Shown: one piece after another, positions 5,401 to 14,600 of the stretch
Layout of the letters: every line of letters begins with the position of its first letter
Numbering within the stretch: the stretch's first letter is position 1
Source: a virus
Virus record (IMG/VR): IMGVR_UViG_3300048759_000087
Span: 1-43,865 of that record
Length of the DNA stretch: 43,865 bases
Direction: 5' to 3' (one strand)
Program-made: the position numbers and the translations under genes
Notes under the pieces: generated by a model
The model's database searches: none
What the model saw: only the letters and a program-made list of their open reading frames with translations
What the model was told of the DNA's origin: nothing

Positions 5401-8225
5401 GCATCTCCCTCCGGAATTCCGGAGAGTTGACGGATCTGCTGCGCGAGATAGTCTCGGGTCTCTCGGTAGGCTTGCTCTTTGGCGTCATTGGCGTTTTCTC
5501 CATTGGCAAGTCGCTGCGCTGCACGGTCGAGAATGCCATCGATCGGTCCGGCTGAAGTGCTCAGCTTATCGTACAGCGAAATGCCCTGATTTGCACCCTC
5601 GGCTTTGGCCGCATTGGTACTGGTTTGGATAACGTTACCGGCCTCCCCTAAACGCTCCGCGGCCGCTTGGGAAGACACCGCCCCGAAAAGTTTCCTCTCC
5701 GCTTTCAGCTGCGACCGCACATAGTCGGAAACGATGGCCTTCTCCGGCAGCAGTGAGCGCGTCATCTCCTCTTCGCCGAACATGGAGGCCTGCGCCTGGT
5801 CCGCCGTGCTCTCTGTGATCTTCGGCGCCCGGCTGTTCATCCGGATCAACTCTTCGAGCTGATCGTTTGTAAGCCGCTTACCTCCGCGCTCCATCTTGCG
5901 GACGATGTCGTACAAGGCAATCTGGTCCGCGTGGTTGGGAACTCCCGCACCAATTACGGCGCCGCGCGCTGGCGTGAGCTCGCCCGCAGTTACATCGTCG
6001 AAGATGGGCTGCGCTAGTTTCGAGAGCGCGAATCCTTCTTTCGCGAGCTTTCCTTTCATGGCGATCCGGCCATCGGCCGCGATCTCTTCCTCGGTCATGC
6101 CGGAGTCGCGAAACACCTTCGCCGCGTCGATCGAGCTGGCCGTCTGCGAGGCCTCGGCGATATTAATAATGGCGCCCTTGAGCCGCGCCTCCTGCGCCGT
6201 CGCGGCTTTCAGGTACCGCACGCTCAGCTCGGGAACGCCCAGGCGTTGCGCCATCTCGAGGCGGTGATGCCCATTGACCACGTACGTCTTCCCGTCCGCC
6301 GGATCGAGCCACACCGAGACCGTGCCGCCCATCTCCGGGTCCCACTTCGTCACATCCCGGAAAGTCTCGCCGGCGCCGCCCTGGCCTACGTTCTGTTTGA
6401 ATTGGAATCGCACGGGGTCGGCGTGGATCTCGGACGTGGGAATATTGCCGATGAACCCCGGCCCGCGCGGTGTTACACTTTCCTGCGGTGGCGGCGGCCC
6501 CATTGAAGCATCACCCACGACGACACGGGGTGCAATCCCTCGCCCTTTTCCGTCGCCACTACTATCAGGGCTCGGGTTCCAAATCGTATCTTCGTGCGTG
6601 ATGAAATGCTGCTTACCCGGCTCGACGGCCTCCACCGCTTTCATGCCCTGCGGAGTCCATTGGTATAATTGACCCGTCGCGATTTCCTGCTCCGGATGTC
6701 CGCCGGCGATCGCGATCGCACGCCCCGACGTCACATTCAAAACCTTATCGCCCGGTTCGATGCCGGCGCGCTGCCGTGCCGCCCCGGTAATCAGGCGATC
6801 GCGCGCGGTCCGGAACGATTCCCCCGCCTCTCCTGAGTGCGGACTGACCCCCGGTTTCTTGTCGGGGTTGCGCATCAAATCGTCGATGATCGGCTGCGCA
6901 CCTGGGAGGGGCTTGCCTTCGTGCTCTCCCAGCCTCCACGGTTCCAGCCATGCGGCCGGCTTGGCCCGATCGCTGGCGATCTGCCCGGTCTGTTCGCTCC
7001 GCCGATTCGGCGCGTGGAAGACTTGCGTGTCCGGATCGACGTCGATCTTGGCGGCGTGCCTCTCTCCTTGCTTGGTGAGAGGCAGGTCCGCCGACCCCGT
7101 CACTCTCCGAGTATTCTCACCGACACTCCCGGGATGAGATTGAGGTTCACCATCGCCAGGTCCGCCTCCGCCCGGTCGCGGTAGTCCAGGTATCGGCTGC
7201 TGTCCGTCCCCTTCTCGTACAGCCGGTGGCGTCCCACCAGTTGCTCTACCTCGCGGAGCTGGGCCTGGTGCGCCCTGATTACGAGCGTCGTCACCCGCAT
7301 GGGTTACCTCCGTTTGCGCGGCGGGATGGCCTGCGGTACCGGCATCGACCGCGGCCGGTTGGTTGCCGCGTTCAGCCGGTCGAGCAGGCTGCCCGGCGGC
7401 TGCGATTGGCCGCGCTTGGGGGCTGGCCGCTTCATGCTCGGCGCTCTGGCCGGGCTTTTCTTCGGTGGGAACATTGGTGGTCTCCTTGGGTCCTTTCGCC
7501 GCGTGCGTCGCCGCAAGTCCTGCCATACCGCCCGACAGCGTGATACGAGTTAAGTCTGCACGAACGTTGGGCCAGTCCTGTTTGTTCCAGTGCTCGCGCA
7601 ACGCTGGCACCTGGTCGTAGGCACTTTTTAACATCTGCCCCGAAAAGCCGGCCGATACCAGCCGTGTTACCAGGCTCTTGCCGAGTTGCTTCTCCAGAGC
7701 CCCCAATCCTCCGGTACCTGCCATCAGCAGGAGATTCTCCGGCGTCGTCAATCCGCTGCCGAATTGCAGCGCCGCCTTGGTTACACCGGGCCCCACGTCC
7801 GGAGCCGCGGCATCGAGCTTCAGCAGGGGATTGCTGGGATCTTCCTCGCGCGCGCCGGCGGTTTCGCTGCTCATGTGAGTAGCGCGCCCGAAGGCACCCT
7901 CGCGGATCGGCGCCCAGAGGCGCTCTAAGACTCCGGGGTGATATGCCCCGATGGTCTGGTCCGGCGGCCTCGTGGCTGCCTCTGCGATCACCCTGGCGTG
8001 CTGGGTGGCATCCTGTACGACCTGGTTGGGCTGTGGGAGTTGCTGAGAAGGTTTGAGCGGTGCTTGTGCGGGCGGAGCTGCCCCGATTGTCGTCTTCGCC
8101 CCAGGAGTTGGAGTTGCAGGTTTGGCCGTAAAGTCGAAGTCCGCCGGCAGAGTATCCGGAGGTGCGGAGCTCGCGACCTGCTGTTGTTGATCGAAGAAAT
8201 CCGCCGGTAAAGTGTCGGGCCCCAT
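2484..8225 (-). CDS. Very large polyvalent internal virion protein (1913 aa)
   Basis: The ATG at 8225 has no Shine-Dalgarno; element copy c is in front. Residues 1-35 hold two PDTLPADF repeats, and 250-365 are disordered Pro/Gly/Ala-rich sequence. About 360-550 resembles the histidine phosphatase fold (DLPLTKQGERHA, GEHEGK, GES near 468), but the usual RHG is SHPG and the second catalytic His is Ser (NVTSGRA), so it is probably inactive. About 590-710 resembles the ParB/sulfiredoxin N-terminal domain (VVNGHHRLEMAQRLG). Around 1030-1085 is a segment common in phage polyvalent proteins (DYIHRAGDAFVEYVKAM). The C-terminal 700 residues are alpha-helical. Such proteins are packaged in podovirus heads and ejected into the host. 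The position after the other internal proteins fits. Enzyme activities are inference. Confidence 0.75.
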   Translation of the reverse strand: MGPDTLPADFFDQQQQVASSAPPDTLPADFDFTAKPATPTPGAKTTIGAAPPAQAPLKPSQQLPQPNQVVQDATQHARVIAEAATRPPDQTIGAYHPGVLERLWAPIREGAFGRATHMSSETAGAREEDPSNPLLKLDAAAPDVGPGVTKAALQFGSGLTTPENLLLMAGTGGLGALEKQLGKSLVTRLVSAGFSGQMLKSAYDQVPALREHWNKQDWPNVRADLTRITLSGGMAGLAATHAAKGPKETTNVPTEEKPGQSAEHEAASPQARPIAAAGQPARPAERGNQPAAVDAGTAGHPAAQTEVTHAGDDARNQGAPGPAPRGRATGGTPPAVREGDGQQPIPGLPRPGGGGPGDGEPQSHPGSVGENTRRVTGSADLPLTKQGERHAAKIDVDPDTQVFHAPNRRSEQTGQIASDRAKPAAWLEPWRLGEHEGKPLPGAQPIIDDLMRNPDKKPGVSPHSGEAGESFRTARDRLITGAARQRAGIEPGDKVLNVTSGRAIAIAGGHPEQEIATGQLYQWTPQGMKAVEAVEPGKQHFITHEDTIWNPSPDSSGDGKGRGIAPRVVVGDASMGPPPPQESVTPRGPGFIGNIPTSEIHADPVRFQFKQNVGQGGAGETFRDVTKWDPEMGGTVSVWLDPADGKTYVVNGHHRLEMAQRLGVPELSVRYLKAATAQEARLKGAIINIAEASQTASSIDAAKVFRDSGMTEEEIAADGRIAMKGKLAKEGFALSKLAQPIFDDVTAGELTPARGAVIGAGVPNHADQIALYDIVRKMERGGKRLTNDQLEELIRMNSRAPKITESTADQAQASMFGEEEMTRSLLPEKAIVSDYVRSQLKAERKLFGAVSSQAAAERLGEAGNVIQTSTNAAKAEGANQGISLYDKLSTSAGPIDGILDRAAQRLANGENANDAKEQAYRETRDYLAQQIRQLSGIPEGDARRVSGSLPAGDSEARAGQHDQAPVVEPQPAPAAESPKSDLERQVEAARAEHDKLVEAAKARLKARKKRLERGSFSQRDSEAGQGLFSKQDFDDMVLVAGDYIHRAGDAFVEYVKAMVAEYGDTVRPLLRKAYLAAKTRAQAQDDLFAERPAAPEPGGFTPEALLHDRLTAQMKSGGRVKASKLKAAQSRSLFDEEGPESGNLFAAEDLPRAERESLSLFAGDERGSFSFKAKSGGGVADSFLRADLKAVKELKAKRDAGLAAVKKAAADPAEKAFGQRLVEYYTGERDMWVTRVNQVLDRLKALVPGAVERQGIAIYRDFKTRPGELQQWLNGTHVNLRTLSGADLKTAMDRIQELRPAILQALHPTKRMLDADKVLTTIAEASFAEGHRLGFIPRELNSERYFTHLLFPKGEAPVPVPIGERMGKALGGKIGREYAFSARREYPTVLDAIADNVKPKTLDPFVAFAIHGDAFATARATHLLIEALRRPGVGGYANGAAKWFAGSDRRIPEGWVAAARHSRLFSQDGEYVDPVTGEKVLAEQQLYVPKVIDQALRPITDPDYMNRLPGFAQLRHTQAYLKAVQLGLSFFHVTTENYMALANMGPKGWWQGLRADRDSADFLKAEREFIGHGGTTSVLGRTVEAYKALEPGLIPTWGDIWKSAPVVREVDHLAGKITEFTFGKIQRQFKVTDYGLHKAAWLADHPNATQMETRAAMGSISKEINAVYGGLNWENLGINHMSVEVTRALLLAPDWTISNVFNLKYSFERGTEAGKLARMFWIRQLVGGIALTEATSLMLGGRLSKDPTQVYMGHDKDGKDIYQNVFFKGAGGDVVNFVHDTLDYGGVQGPIRFMAGKGAPFIRTGMELANNEDFLHRELIPKGMNPVASTARGLWEAAKGVAPTPLTLTNWKDMLIGPKADQYSVPEFLTVPFAGTAPRHVPSGGMRMRHGELEEYEPPANRSIWDEIVSGKR

Positions 8226-8231
8226 CTATGG

Positions 8232-8242
8232 GGTAATTCGAC
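8232..8242 (-). promoter_or_regulatory. Recurrent element, copy c
   Basis: The minus strand reads GTCGAATTACC. It lies in the 17-base gap between the TAA of the 504-residue gene and the ATG at 8225. The gap holds nothing else that could start translation, and no Shine-Dalgarno is present. Confidence 0.45.
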
Positions 8243-9757
8243 TTATTGCCCCACCCACACCTTGCCGTTGAAAACGTAATCCCGCCCCTGGTGGTGCTCC
8301 CGGTCTCCCTGAGACGGCGGTAGCTTCCGGTTGATACCGATCGGTCTTGAGGAAACGCTGGTAGGTTGCCGCTGTGCTCCCTGACCAGGCGCGGCGGTAG
8401 GGCCAGGAGTCTGTCCGGCGCGAGTCGGCGGTCCGCCAGCTGGGGCCGGGGCCTGTTGTCCCTGCGGGGTCCGCTTCGCCTGGCGAGACTCAATCTGTTT
8501 CGAGTAATCCGCCCCTTGCTTCGCCAAATCGTCGGCCTTGGTCTTGTACCGCATGTAGGCCTGTGCCATGGCGGTGCGTTTCTCCGGGGTCATGATCTTC
8601 GGCGTCCGGGTCTTATCCATCGGGTCGATATACTTTTCCCCGTTGGCGACTCCCACCGCAGAGTTGTAGGAGTCCGCCAGCTGGCGATACTGGTCCTCGT
8701 CGGTCTTCGACTTGTCGACCTTGGTTTGCAGGGCTTCCGTCGCGCGGTCGATTCTGTCGGATTCGCGTCCATCGCGGTTCGCCCTCCGCTCCGCCTCGGC
8801 GGTATCGAACTCACTCTTGCGCGCCTTCTGCTCTTCCGTCAGGGCGGGCTTCGATCCCGCCGGCAGATCGAGCTCGTTCACCTTCCCGGTCTTCGTATCG
8901 CGCACCAGGGGGCCGCCTTTCGGCCCCACATACCCAGGCAGCGGATTCTGTGTGTCCTGTTTCTCCGGACCGCTGGCCGACTTGAACGCCTCCGAAACTG
9001 TCTCGTGCGGCAGCTTGACCCCAATGAGAGCATCCTCCGGCAGTCCCGCATGCTTCGCCGCGGCGCGCGCGAGCGAATCGGGCAGCACCCATCCCTCCGC
9101 GTCCTGCATCGCCGAGGCCTGGCTCGTCTTCTCGCGGAGCGCTTGCTCCGATTTCTCCGCGTCGGTCGGCATGTACAATTGCTTGCCGCCCGCGGAGAAT
9201 GCCGTCCCCGGCTGATCCGACACCGGGAGATTTACCCCGGACCGCGCCTCCGGTACCAGCTGACTCTGTGCGTTCGGATCGTTCGGATCCGCCGTCTCCA
9301 ACATGCGGGGAATATCGCCATTCTGCTGCACGGTGCCTGCCGGATCCATCGCGCTCGGCGAGACCGGCCGCGCGCCTTCCCTCAGCGCGCTGAGTAAGTC
9401 GCCGGTGCTCTGGTGCTGCTGGGTGTTCTGCTGCTCGGGAGTGAGCTGCGATTTATCCGGCATCACCCACTGGCGGCCGTCCCGCATGGTGACGATCCGG
9501 CTGCGATCGATATCCTGCTGTGCGGGGTTCGGGCTGCGGCGGGTGAGCGAATGTGGATCCGCATTAGGTTGAGCCTTCAGCGGCTCGTACGGCACCGCGC
9601 CAGCTTTGCGCAGCTCGAGCTCGTCCTGGAAGTCCTGCTGCTGTTGCTGGGCGGCCAGCTTCGCCTGTTGCGCCGCGGCCGTCCGCAGATTCTGCGCCAG
9701 GTTGATGCTGACCCCGCCCTGTCCCGGGCTCCCGAGCGTTGCCTGCCAGCCGCCCAT
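8243..9757 (-). CDS. Low-complexity internal virion-type protein
   Basis: This is 504 residues starting at the ATG at 9757 behind GGAGGGG. The N-terminus is a Gln/Ala-rich helix (RTAAAQQAKLAAQQQQQDF). Long Pro/Asp/Gln-rich stretches follow, then a charged coiled coil around residues 310-370 (TAEAERRANRDGRESDRIDRA) and a Pro/Gly/Gln-rich segment before a short ordered end (GRDYVFNGKVWVGQ). No catalytic motif is visible. Its place between a small Ser/Gly-rich virion protein and the giant polyvalent protein matches the internal-core or ejection proteins of podoviruses. The function is inferred from position and composition only. Confidence 0.65.
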   Translation of the reverse strand: MGGWQATLGSPGQGGVSINLAQNLRTAAAQQAKLAAQQQQQDFQDELELRKAGAVPYEPLKAQPNADPHSLTRRSPNPAQQDIDRSRIVTMRDGRQWVMPDKSQLTPEQQNTQQHQSTGDLLSALREGARPVSPSAMDPAGTVQQNGDIPRMLETADPNDPNAQSQLVPEARSGVNLPVSDQPGTAFSAGGKQLYMPTDAEKSEQALREKTSQASAMQDAEGWVLPDSLARAAAKHAGLPEDALIGVKLPHETVSEAFKSASGPEKQDTQNPLPGYVGPKGGPLVRDTKTGKVNELDLPAGSKPALTEEQKARKSEFDTAEAERRANRDGRESDRIDRATEALQTKVDKSKTDEDQYRQLADSYNSAVGVANGEKYIDPMDKTRTPKIMTPEKRTAMAQAYMRYKTKADDLAKQGADYSKQIESRQAKRTPQGQQAPAPAGGPPTRAGQTPGPTAAPGQGAQRQPTSVSSRPIGINRKLPPSQGDREHHQGRDYVFNGKVWVGQ

Positions 9758-9758
9758 G

Positions 9759-10298
9759 TTAGTCCCCTCCGCCTCCGCCGAACGTCAGATTGAGGCCGCC
9801 GCCGCCGGACGAACTGCTTCCCGTCCCGTAGACGTTCGAATAATTCTGGCTGTTCGCCGTGGCCGTGCTGCCCATCGACGTGAAGGCCGCCGCCAACGAA
9901 TCCGACAGGAGGCTCTGATCGAAGCTCAGCTGAGTGCCGCTGGCGGCACTAGCGTTTGCTCCCAGCGCGCTTGCGCGGCCGAGTTGGGTTTGCTCGGCCG
10001 CTTCTCCCATGGTTCCCGACTTTCCGAATCCTCTGGCCGCCAGGTACCGGTTCATCTGCGTGCCCACGCTTTGCGAGTTTTCGTTGATCTGGTTGGCGTT
10101 GGCCGTCTCCATGTTCTGCACATTCGGGGAGAGTCCCCCGTTCGCCGTCGCCGGCAGCATCGACGCGAATGCCTGCATCAGCTGGTTTTGGAGGCTCGAC
10201 TGGGCCGTGCTGTACGAGTTCGTGTTCGAGCCCGCCGAGTTCTGCGTCGCGTTCGTTAGCGTGTCGTTTTGCGTGCTGCTGCCCATCGCGTATCCCAT
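9759..10298 (-). CDS. Ser/Gly/Asn-rich small virion protein
   Basis: This is 179 residues with a strong GAGGGAGGA Shine-Dalgarno seven bases before the ATG at 10298. It is rich in Ser, Asn, Gln and Gly. A helical middle (SSLQNQLMQAFASMLPA, QMNRYLAARGFGKSG) leads to an Ala-rich helix (GRASALGANASAASG). It ends in a glycine-rich tail with GGGG runs. Similar small proteins sit next to acetyltransferase and internal virion genes in podoviruses, where they are thought to be ejected with the DNA. The gene overlaps the 3' part of the acetyltransferase frame by 350 bases. Confidence 0.65.
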   Translation of the reverse strand: MGYAMGSSTQNDTLTNATQNSAGSNTNSYSTAQSSLQNQLMQAFASMLPATANGGLSPNVQNMETANANQINENSQSVGTQMNRYLAARGFGKSGTMGEAAEQTQLGRASALGANASAASGTQLSFDQSLLSDSLAAAFTSMGSTATANSQNYSNVYGTGSSSSGGGGLNLTFGGGGGD

Positions 10299-10779
10299 CG
10301 AATTCCTCCCTCGTGATCCCCACCGCCACCGCGTTCACCGGCTTGCCGTCGACGGTGGTGTGGTGCCGCAGAAGCCCCTCCACCTTGCCGCCGCCGCGCA
10401 GCGCTAAAGCCAGCGCGAGCCGGTTGTGTTCCGGAACCAGGCCCAAAATCTTGACTACCCCAGTCGACTCAAAAATTCGGCGGCAGGCCTGACGCGATGC
10501 CTCAGCCGCGCTGCGATGATCCCAGAATCGCCGGCTATACAAAACGTGCATGATAGCCATCGCTCCGGAAATCTCAAAGAGCAGAGCCCCTCCGATCTGC
10601 CCGTCTTTCAGCGCCGCGAAAGTCCGCCAGGACCCTGCCACCCTACTGTGTAATTCGACAAATTCTTCCGGCGTCTTCGGCGAAAAGTCGTCGCATACCA
10701 TGTGCCGGTGTTTTTCGAGCCAGGCCCAAGCCATGGGCCAGGCGTAAGGGGGGAACGGCTCGATTATTTCGATGGGCAT
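9949..10779 (-). CDS. GNAT-like acetyltransferase-type virion module protein, with overlapping 3' extension
   Basis: Residues 1-162 look like a compact GNAT-type fold: strands at FAALKDGQIGGALLFEI and IMHVLYSRRFW, a helix AAEASRQACRRIFES, then a pairing strand KILGLVPEHNRLALALALR with the pattern of the GNAT cofactor-binding and C-terminal region. The end VAVGITREEFDGI is typical for phage members. Podoviruses of the T7 type also keep such a gene among internal virion genes. After residue 162 the frame runs another 114 codons over the next gene and is Arg/Glu-rich, unlike a folded domain. Either the stop was lost or the tail is a true overlap. The start at 10779 lacks a Shine-Dalgarno and is preceded by element copy d. 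Confidence 0.6.
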   Translation of the reverse strand: MPIEIIEPFPPYAWPMAWAWLEKHRHMVCDDFSPKTPEEFVELHSRVAGSWRTFAALKDGQIGGALLFEISGAMAIMHVLYSRRFWDHRSAAEASRQACRRIFESTGVVKILGLVPEHNRLALALALRGGGKVEGLLRHHTTVDGKPVNAVAVGITREEFDGIRDGQQHAKRHANERDAELGGLEHELVQHGPVEPPKPADAGIRVDAAGDGERGTLPECAEHGDGQRQPDQRKLAKRGHADEPVPGGQRIRKVGNHGRSGRANPTRPRKRAGSKR

Positions 10780-10794
10780 ACCGGGCTTTTCGCC
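10780..10794 (-). promoter_or_regulatory. Recurrent element, copy d
   Basis: The minus strand reads GGCGAAAAGCCCGGT, touching the ATG at 10779. The whole 17-base gap after the stop of the upstream gene consists of GG plus this element. It is identical to copy a. Confidence 0.5.
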
Positions 10795-10796
10795 CC

Positions 10797-11651
10797 CTAC
10801 ACGTTGTAGAACGGGAACTTGACCTTGGTCCCGTTGAAATAGCCGGCCAGGAATCCGGTGGGGTTCGAAGGCAGCGTGCCGCCGCCGGGGCTCGCCGTAC
10901 TGGCAAACTCCGGCACTAGGCGCAAAGAGGAGTTCCCGGGGCCCAGCAGATACAACTGGCCCTCGTACCCGCCGAGTGCATTCTGCCCCATCGTGAGCTG
11001 GGCCTGGCCCCCTGTCAGTAGCACGATCAGGCCGTCATTGTTGATTACTGCCTGCATCTGCACCTGGCTCGGAAGAGGCTCAAACACCAGCGTCTGCGAA
11101 GCGGGGGGCGCGAGCGTATAGAAGGTGGCACTGGCCACGGAGCCGCTTGGCGGCGAGTAGTTGTTGGCAAAGAACTGCCCCAGCGCAACCTGGACCCACC
11201 AGCCAGTCGAGGCCAATGGGGTGAGAATATTCTGGGTGGTGCTACCTGGGAGCCCTAAGAAGATTTGATTGGCGTTGCTCGTGAGTCCGAAAACCCCCAT
11301 AAAGAGGCCGGCCGGCTCGGAGGGGTTGAACAGCCACACGCCCACAGTGGCGCCCGCCAGGTTCGTCCCCAGCACGTTGGCACTGACCACGGTGTGCAGG
11401 GCTCCGGCCTGGTCCTGCCACTGCCTCTGGTAGTCAGGGGCAGTGTTTGCCAGCGTCGACGCGTCCAGAGCCGAGACGCGCGAGATCACGGGGGCCGGGC
11501 CCGAGTTCCCGGTCGACTGATTCACTACCGCCGCGGTAGCCGGCGAGCTCGCCGCGGCCACCGCTGTGTTAATCCTCCGTAGCCGATCGTTGATCGCGAG
11601 GATGAGATCCGCCAGACTCAGGCCTGACGGAATCGGAGGGATCGCGCTCAT
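10797..11651 (-). CDS. Tail-fibre or virion surface protein
   Basis: This is 284 residues. The first 40 are helical (SGLSLADLILAINDRLRRINTAVAAA) and may attach it to the tail. The rest is Ser/Thr/Gly-rich beta sequence with many hydrophobic strands (VGVWLFNPSEPAGLFMGVFGL, GYEGQLYLLG) and ends GYFNGTKVKFPFYNV, a closing strand seen in many phage tail-associated proteins. The ATG at 11651 overlaps the stop of the big tail protein (ATGA), so the two are coupled. A role in receptor contact is inferred from position and composition. No enzyme motif is visible. Confidence 0.6.
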   Translation of the reverse strand: MSAIPPIPSGLSLADLILAINDRLRRINTAVAAASSPATAAVVNQSTGNSGPAPVISRVSALDASTLANTAPDYQRQWQDQAGALHTVVSANVLGTNLAGATVGVWLFNPSEPAGLFMGVFGLTSNANQIFLGLPGSTTQNILTPLASTGWWVQVALGQFFANNYSPPSGSVASATFYTLAPPASQTLVFEPLPSQVQMQAVINNDGLIVLLTGGQAQLTMGQNALGGYEGQLYLLGPGNSSLRLVPEFASTASPGGGTLPSNPTGFLAGYFNGTKVKFPFYNV

Positions 11652-14600
11652 TTACCCTGGACCTCGAAGGGCACGTCGATCCATTGCCACAGGTCCGGAG
11701 TCTCCTCCACCGATAAAAACTTGCCCCAGATCCACTGCGCCGGATCGTTGATCGCGCTCGGCGGCGTGGGGTTCACCGGAAACGGCGCCCACTGCCAATC
11801 CGGAGGCGTGGCAGCTACCGGCATCTCGGCCATCGTGAACGCCGGCGGCGTGGCATCCACCGCCAGGTCGGCCCAGGCCGGCAGCACGTCGCTCTGCTCG
11901 AGCGGATACTCTTCCCAACTCCACTGCGCGTTAGGCTCGTTGAGCGGCCGCGTCCACACCCGCAGGTGGTAGACGCGCGCCGGACCGCCTGTGATGACGA
12001 TCCGGAACAGGCGCCCGCGCACCCCCGGAGGCAGGATGATAGTCTGCGCCTGGCGTCCGCTCGATGCCACCGACGCCTGGTAAACCCAGTTCACCGTGCC
12101 CCCGCCCTGGCTGGTGTAAACCGTCAGACTCACGGGCTGGTCGGCGCGCAGGTCGACCTCGATCCGCTTGTACATCTTCGGCCGCTCGGATTGAAAGTCG
12201 AAGTCGAGCGTATTGAAGGAGTCGCTGCCGGCCGGCGAGGTGGCCGCCAGGTATCGCCCCACCTTGAAGTGCCTGACCTGCGCTTTGTAGATGCGGAACC
12301 CGGCGCCGCCCGTGGCCACCAGGCGGATCGATCGGCCCTCCGGGTCGGAAAACGGCCCGAGTAGCGGCGGCCCAAGTAGCGGCACGGTCGCCCAGTGCCG
12401 CGAGGTGGGGCCCGTCGTGAGGGAGTAGGTTCCTTTTGAGCTGAAAACCTCGCCAGGCAGGTCCGTGTAGACGGTCACCTGGGAACTGCCGTCGCTGTCC
12501 ATCTCGAAGCGCACCTGGTCGAAGGTTTTCTCGGCCGGGCTACCGAGGTCCGCCGGCGTCGAGTCCCACACCGCCGCCGGGCTGGCCGTGGCTTCGTAGC
12601 TCTCGATGTACACCCCGATCGGACGGAAGTCGATCCGCGCGCTGAACAACTTAAACGCTCCGGAGCTCGTGATTGTCACCCGCACCAGGCGCCCGAAGAG
12701 ATAGTTGTCCGGTACCGAGCCCTGTGCCATGGGGATACGCACCCGCGTCCGCCCGGTAGTCGCGCCCTGGCTGAAGGTGGCCTGCGAGGTCATCCCGACT
12801 GTGCCGCCCAGCCGGTTCGGCAGGTCGCAATAGACGGTGACTGTGTAGGCCGCGTATGCCCAGATGTCGAGGTCGAGCTCGCGGAACTGTTTGACCTTGG
12901 GCGTGCCCAGGTCGATATCGGTGGTGTCCCACAGCGCTCCGCCCGCGGTCTCCGAGGCCTGCAGGTATTGACCGAATGCCCGCGCTTTGACGCGCGCGCC
13001 GTACAGCCGGAAGGCGTTCGTTCCGGAGATGAGCAGCTGCAGCAGCCGGCCTTCGACAAATTGCTCCGTGGCCGCGTTGACGGTCAGAGGCAGCATGACC
13101 TTCTGCCGCCCGGTGGTGCTCACGCTGCCGAATGTTTGAGTGGCCGAGATATCGCTCAGCAGTTGCACGGTCACGCTGCCGGTGGTCTCGATGTCTAACT
13201 CGAGCTCGCGGCATTCCTTCACCGCCGGCGTCCCGCCGTCCTGCGCTCGTGAGTCGTACATCGCCCCGCCGGCCGCCTCGTAGGCTTCGATGTAGAGACC
13301 GATCGGCAGCAGCTCCACCGCGGCCGAGTACAGGATGAACTTCGAAGCTCCGCCCAGCTGCAGACGGCACAGCCGCCCCTCGATCGCCGTGTTGGTTCCC
13401 TGCGGCAGAGGGATGTGCACGTATCGCCGGCCGGCCCCCGCCGTGTTGATCGTGCCTGTTTGGCGCGAGGCCTGCGCGTTCCCTGGAAGATCCGTCAAGA
13501 AGGCGTAGGTAACGTTGCCTCCGAAGGTCTCGATTTCGATGGAGAGCGTCCGGAAGCGTTTGATCGGCACCGCCGAAAGAGCCACCGCGAAGCTGCGCGG
13601 GATCTTGGTAATAGCACTCTCGAAGCTGTGCTCCATCGAGTCCCACACGAAGCCGTTGGCCGCCTCGTAGGCCTGAACGTAAGTGCCCATCTGCCGCATC
13701 AGCAGGCGCGCGGCATAGAGACGGAAGGGATTACTGTTCAGCCCGGTGAGCGCGATGCGCCACAGATAGCCCTCCGTCACGGAAAACGGGAAATTGATGG
13801 GCGAACGGCCGTAGCCTTGCGCCACCGTGAGGCTGTGCTGTACCGCCAGCTGGTTGCTGGGCAGGTCGGAATAGAGATTGACGGACACCGGTCCGCGCGA
13901 GGCGTCGATGTCGAGCTGCAGCTCCTTGCACTGTTTCACCTTGGGACTGCCCAGGTCGACCGGAATGGTGCTCGCCGACATCGCCAGGCGCGCTTCCTCG
14001 TAGTAATACAGATAAACGTTGTGGAGGACGATGCCGAAGTTGGACTGGCAATCGATCGCCACCGAAATATTCTTGGCCAGCACACCGTCCTGCCCGAGCG
14101 GGAATGAGACCTGCGCCCGAGACGTGCCCGCGGGCAGCTGCCCTATGCTCGTGAGCGCCCGCGTGCCGCCGTCGTAGGCCACCCACACCGTGGCGTTGTC
14201 GCCGGCGGGCTCCCAGTCGATCACCACCTCGAGCCAGTTTTTCTGATTGTCGGGCGCGCCCACGTCTTCGAAGTGCGACTGCCACACGCACTCGATCGCG
14301 GCATTGATGGAATCCTGGGTATAGTGCCCCTGGAAGTCGTCGAGCGAAAACAGAAAGAACGAGTTGCCGTCGCCGGTCAGGCCCACCATGTTGACGCCAT
14401 CGAACACGAAACCTTTGAACCCCACCAGGTCGCCGGCGTCCGATGCGGTGCGGTGGTAGAACCACTTGCCGCTCGCCTCATGCATGACCAGCATCGGGCA
14501 GTGGGTTTGCGCGATGGAGCTCTCCTCCATGAATGCCACGTACAGCTTACCCATGGCGTAGCCCAGCGCCACGCCGTAGCAGTTGAGCGAGTTCGAAAAG

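Noticed and set aside
12130-14465. Long Arg-rich frames on both strands within the tail protein gene
   Set aside because: They are typical shadows of GC-rich coding sequence, with no Shine-Dalgarno and no domain pattern.
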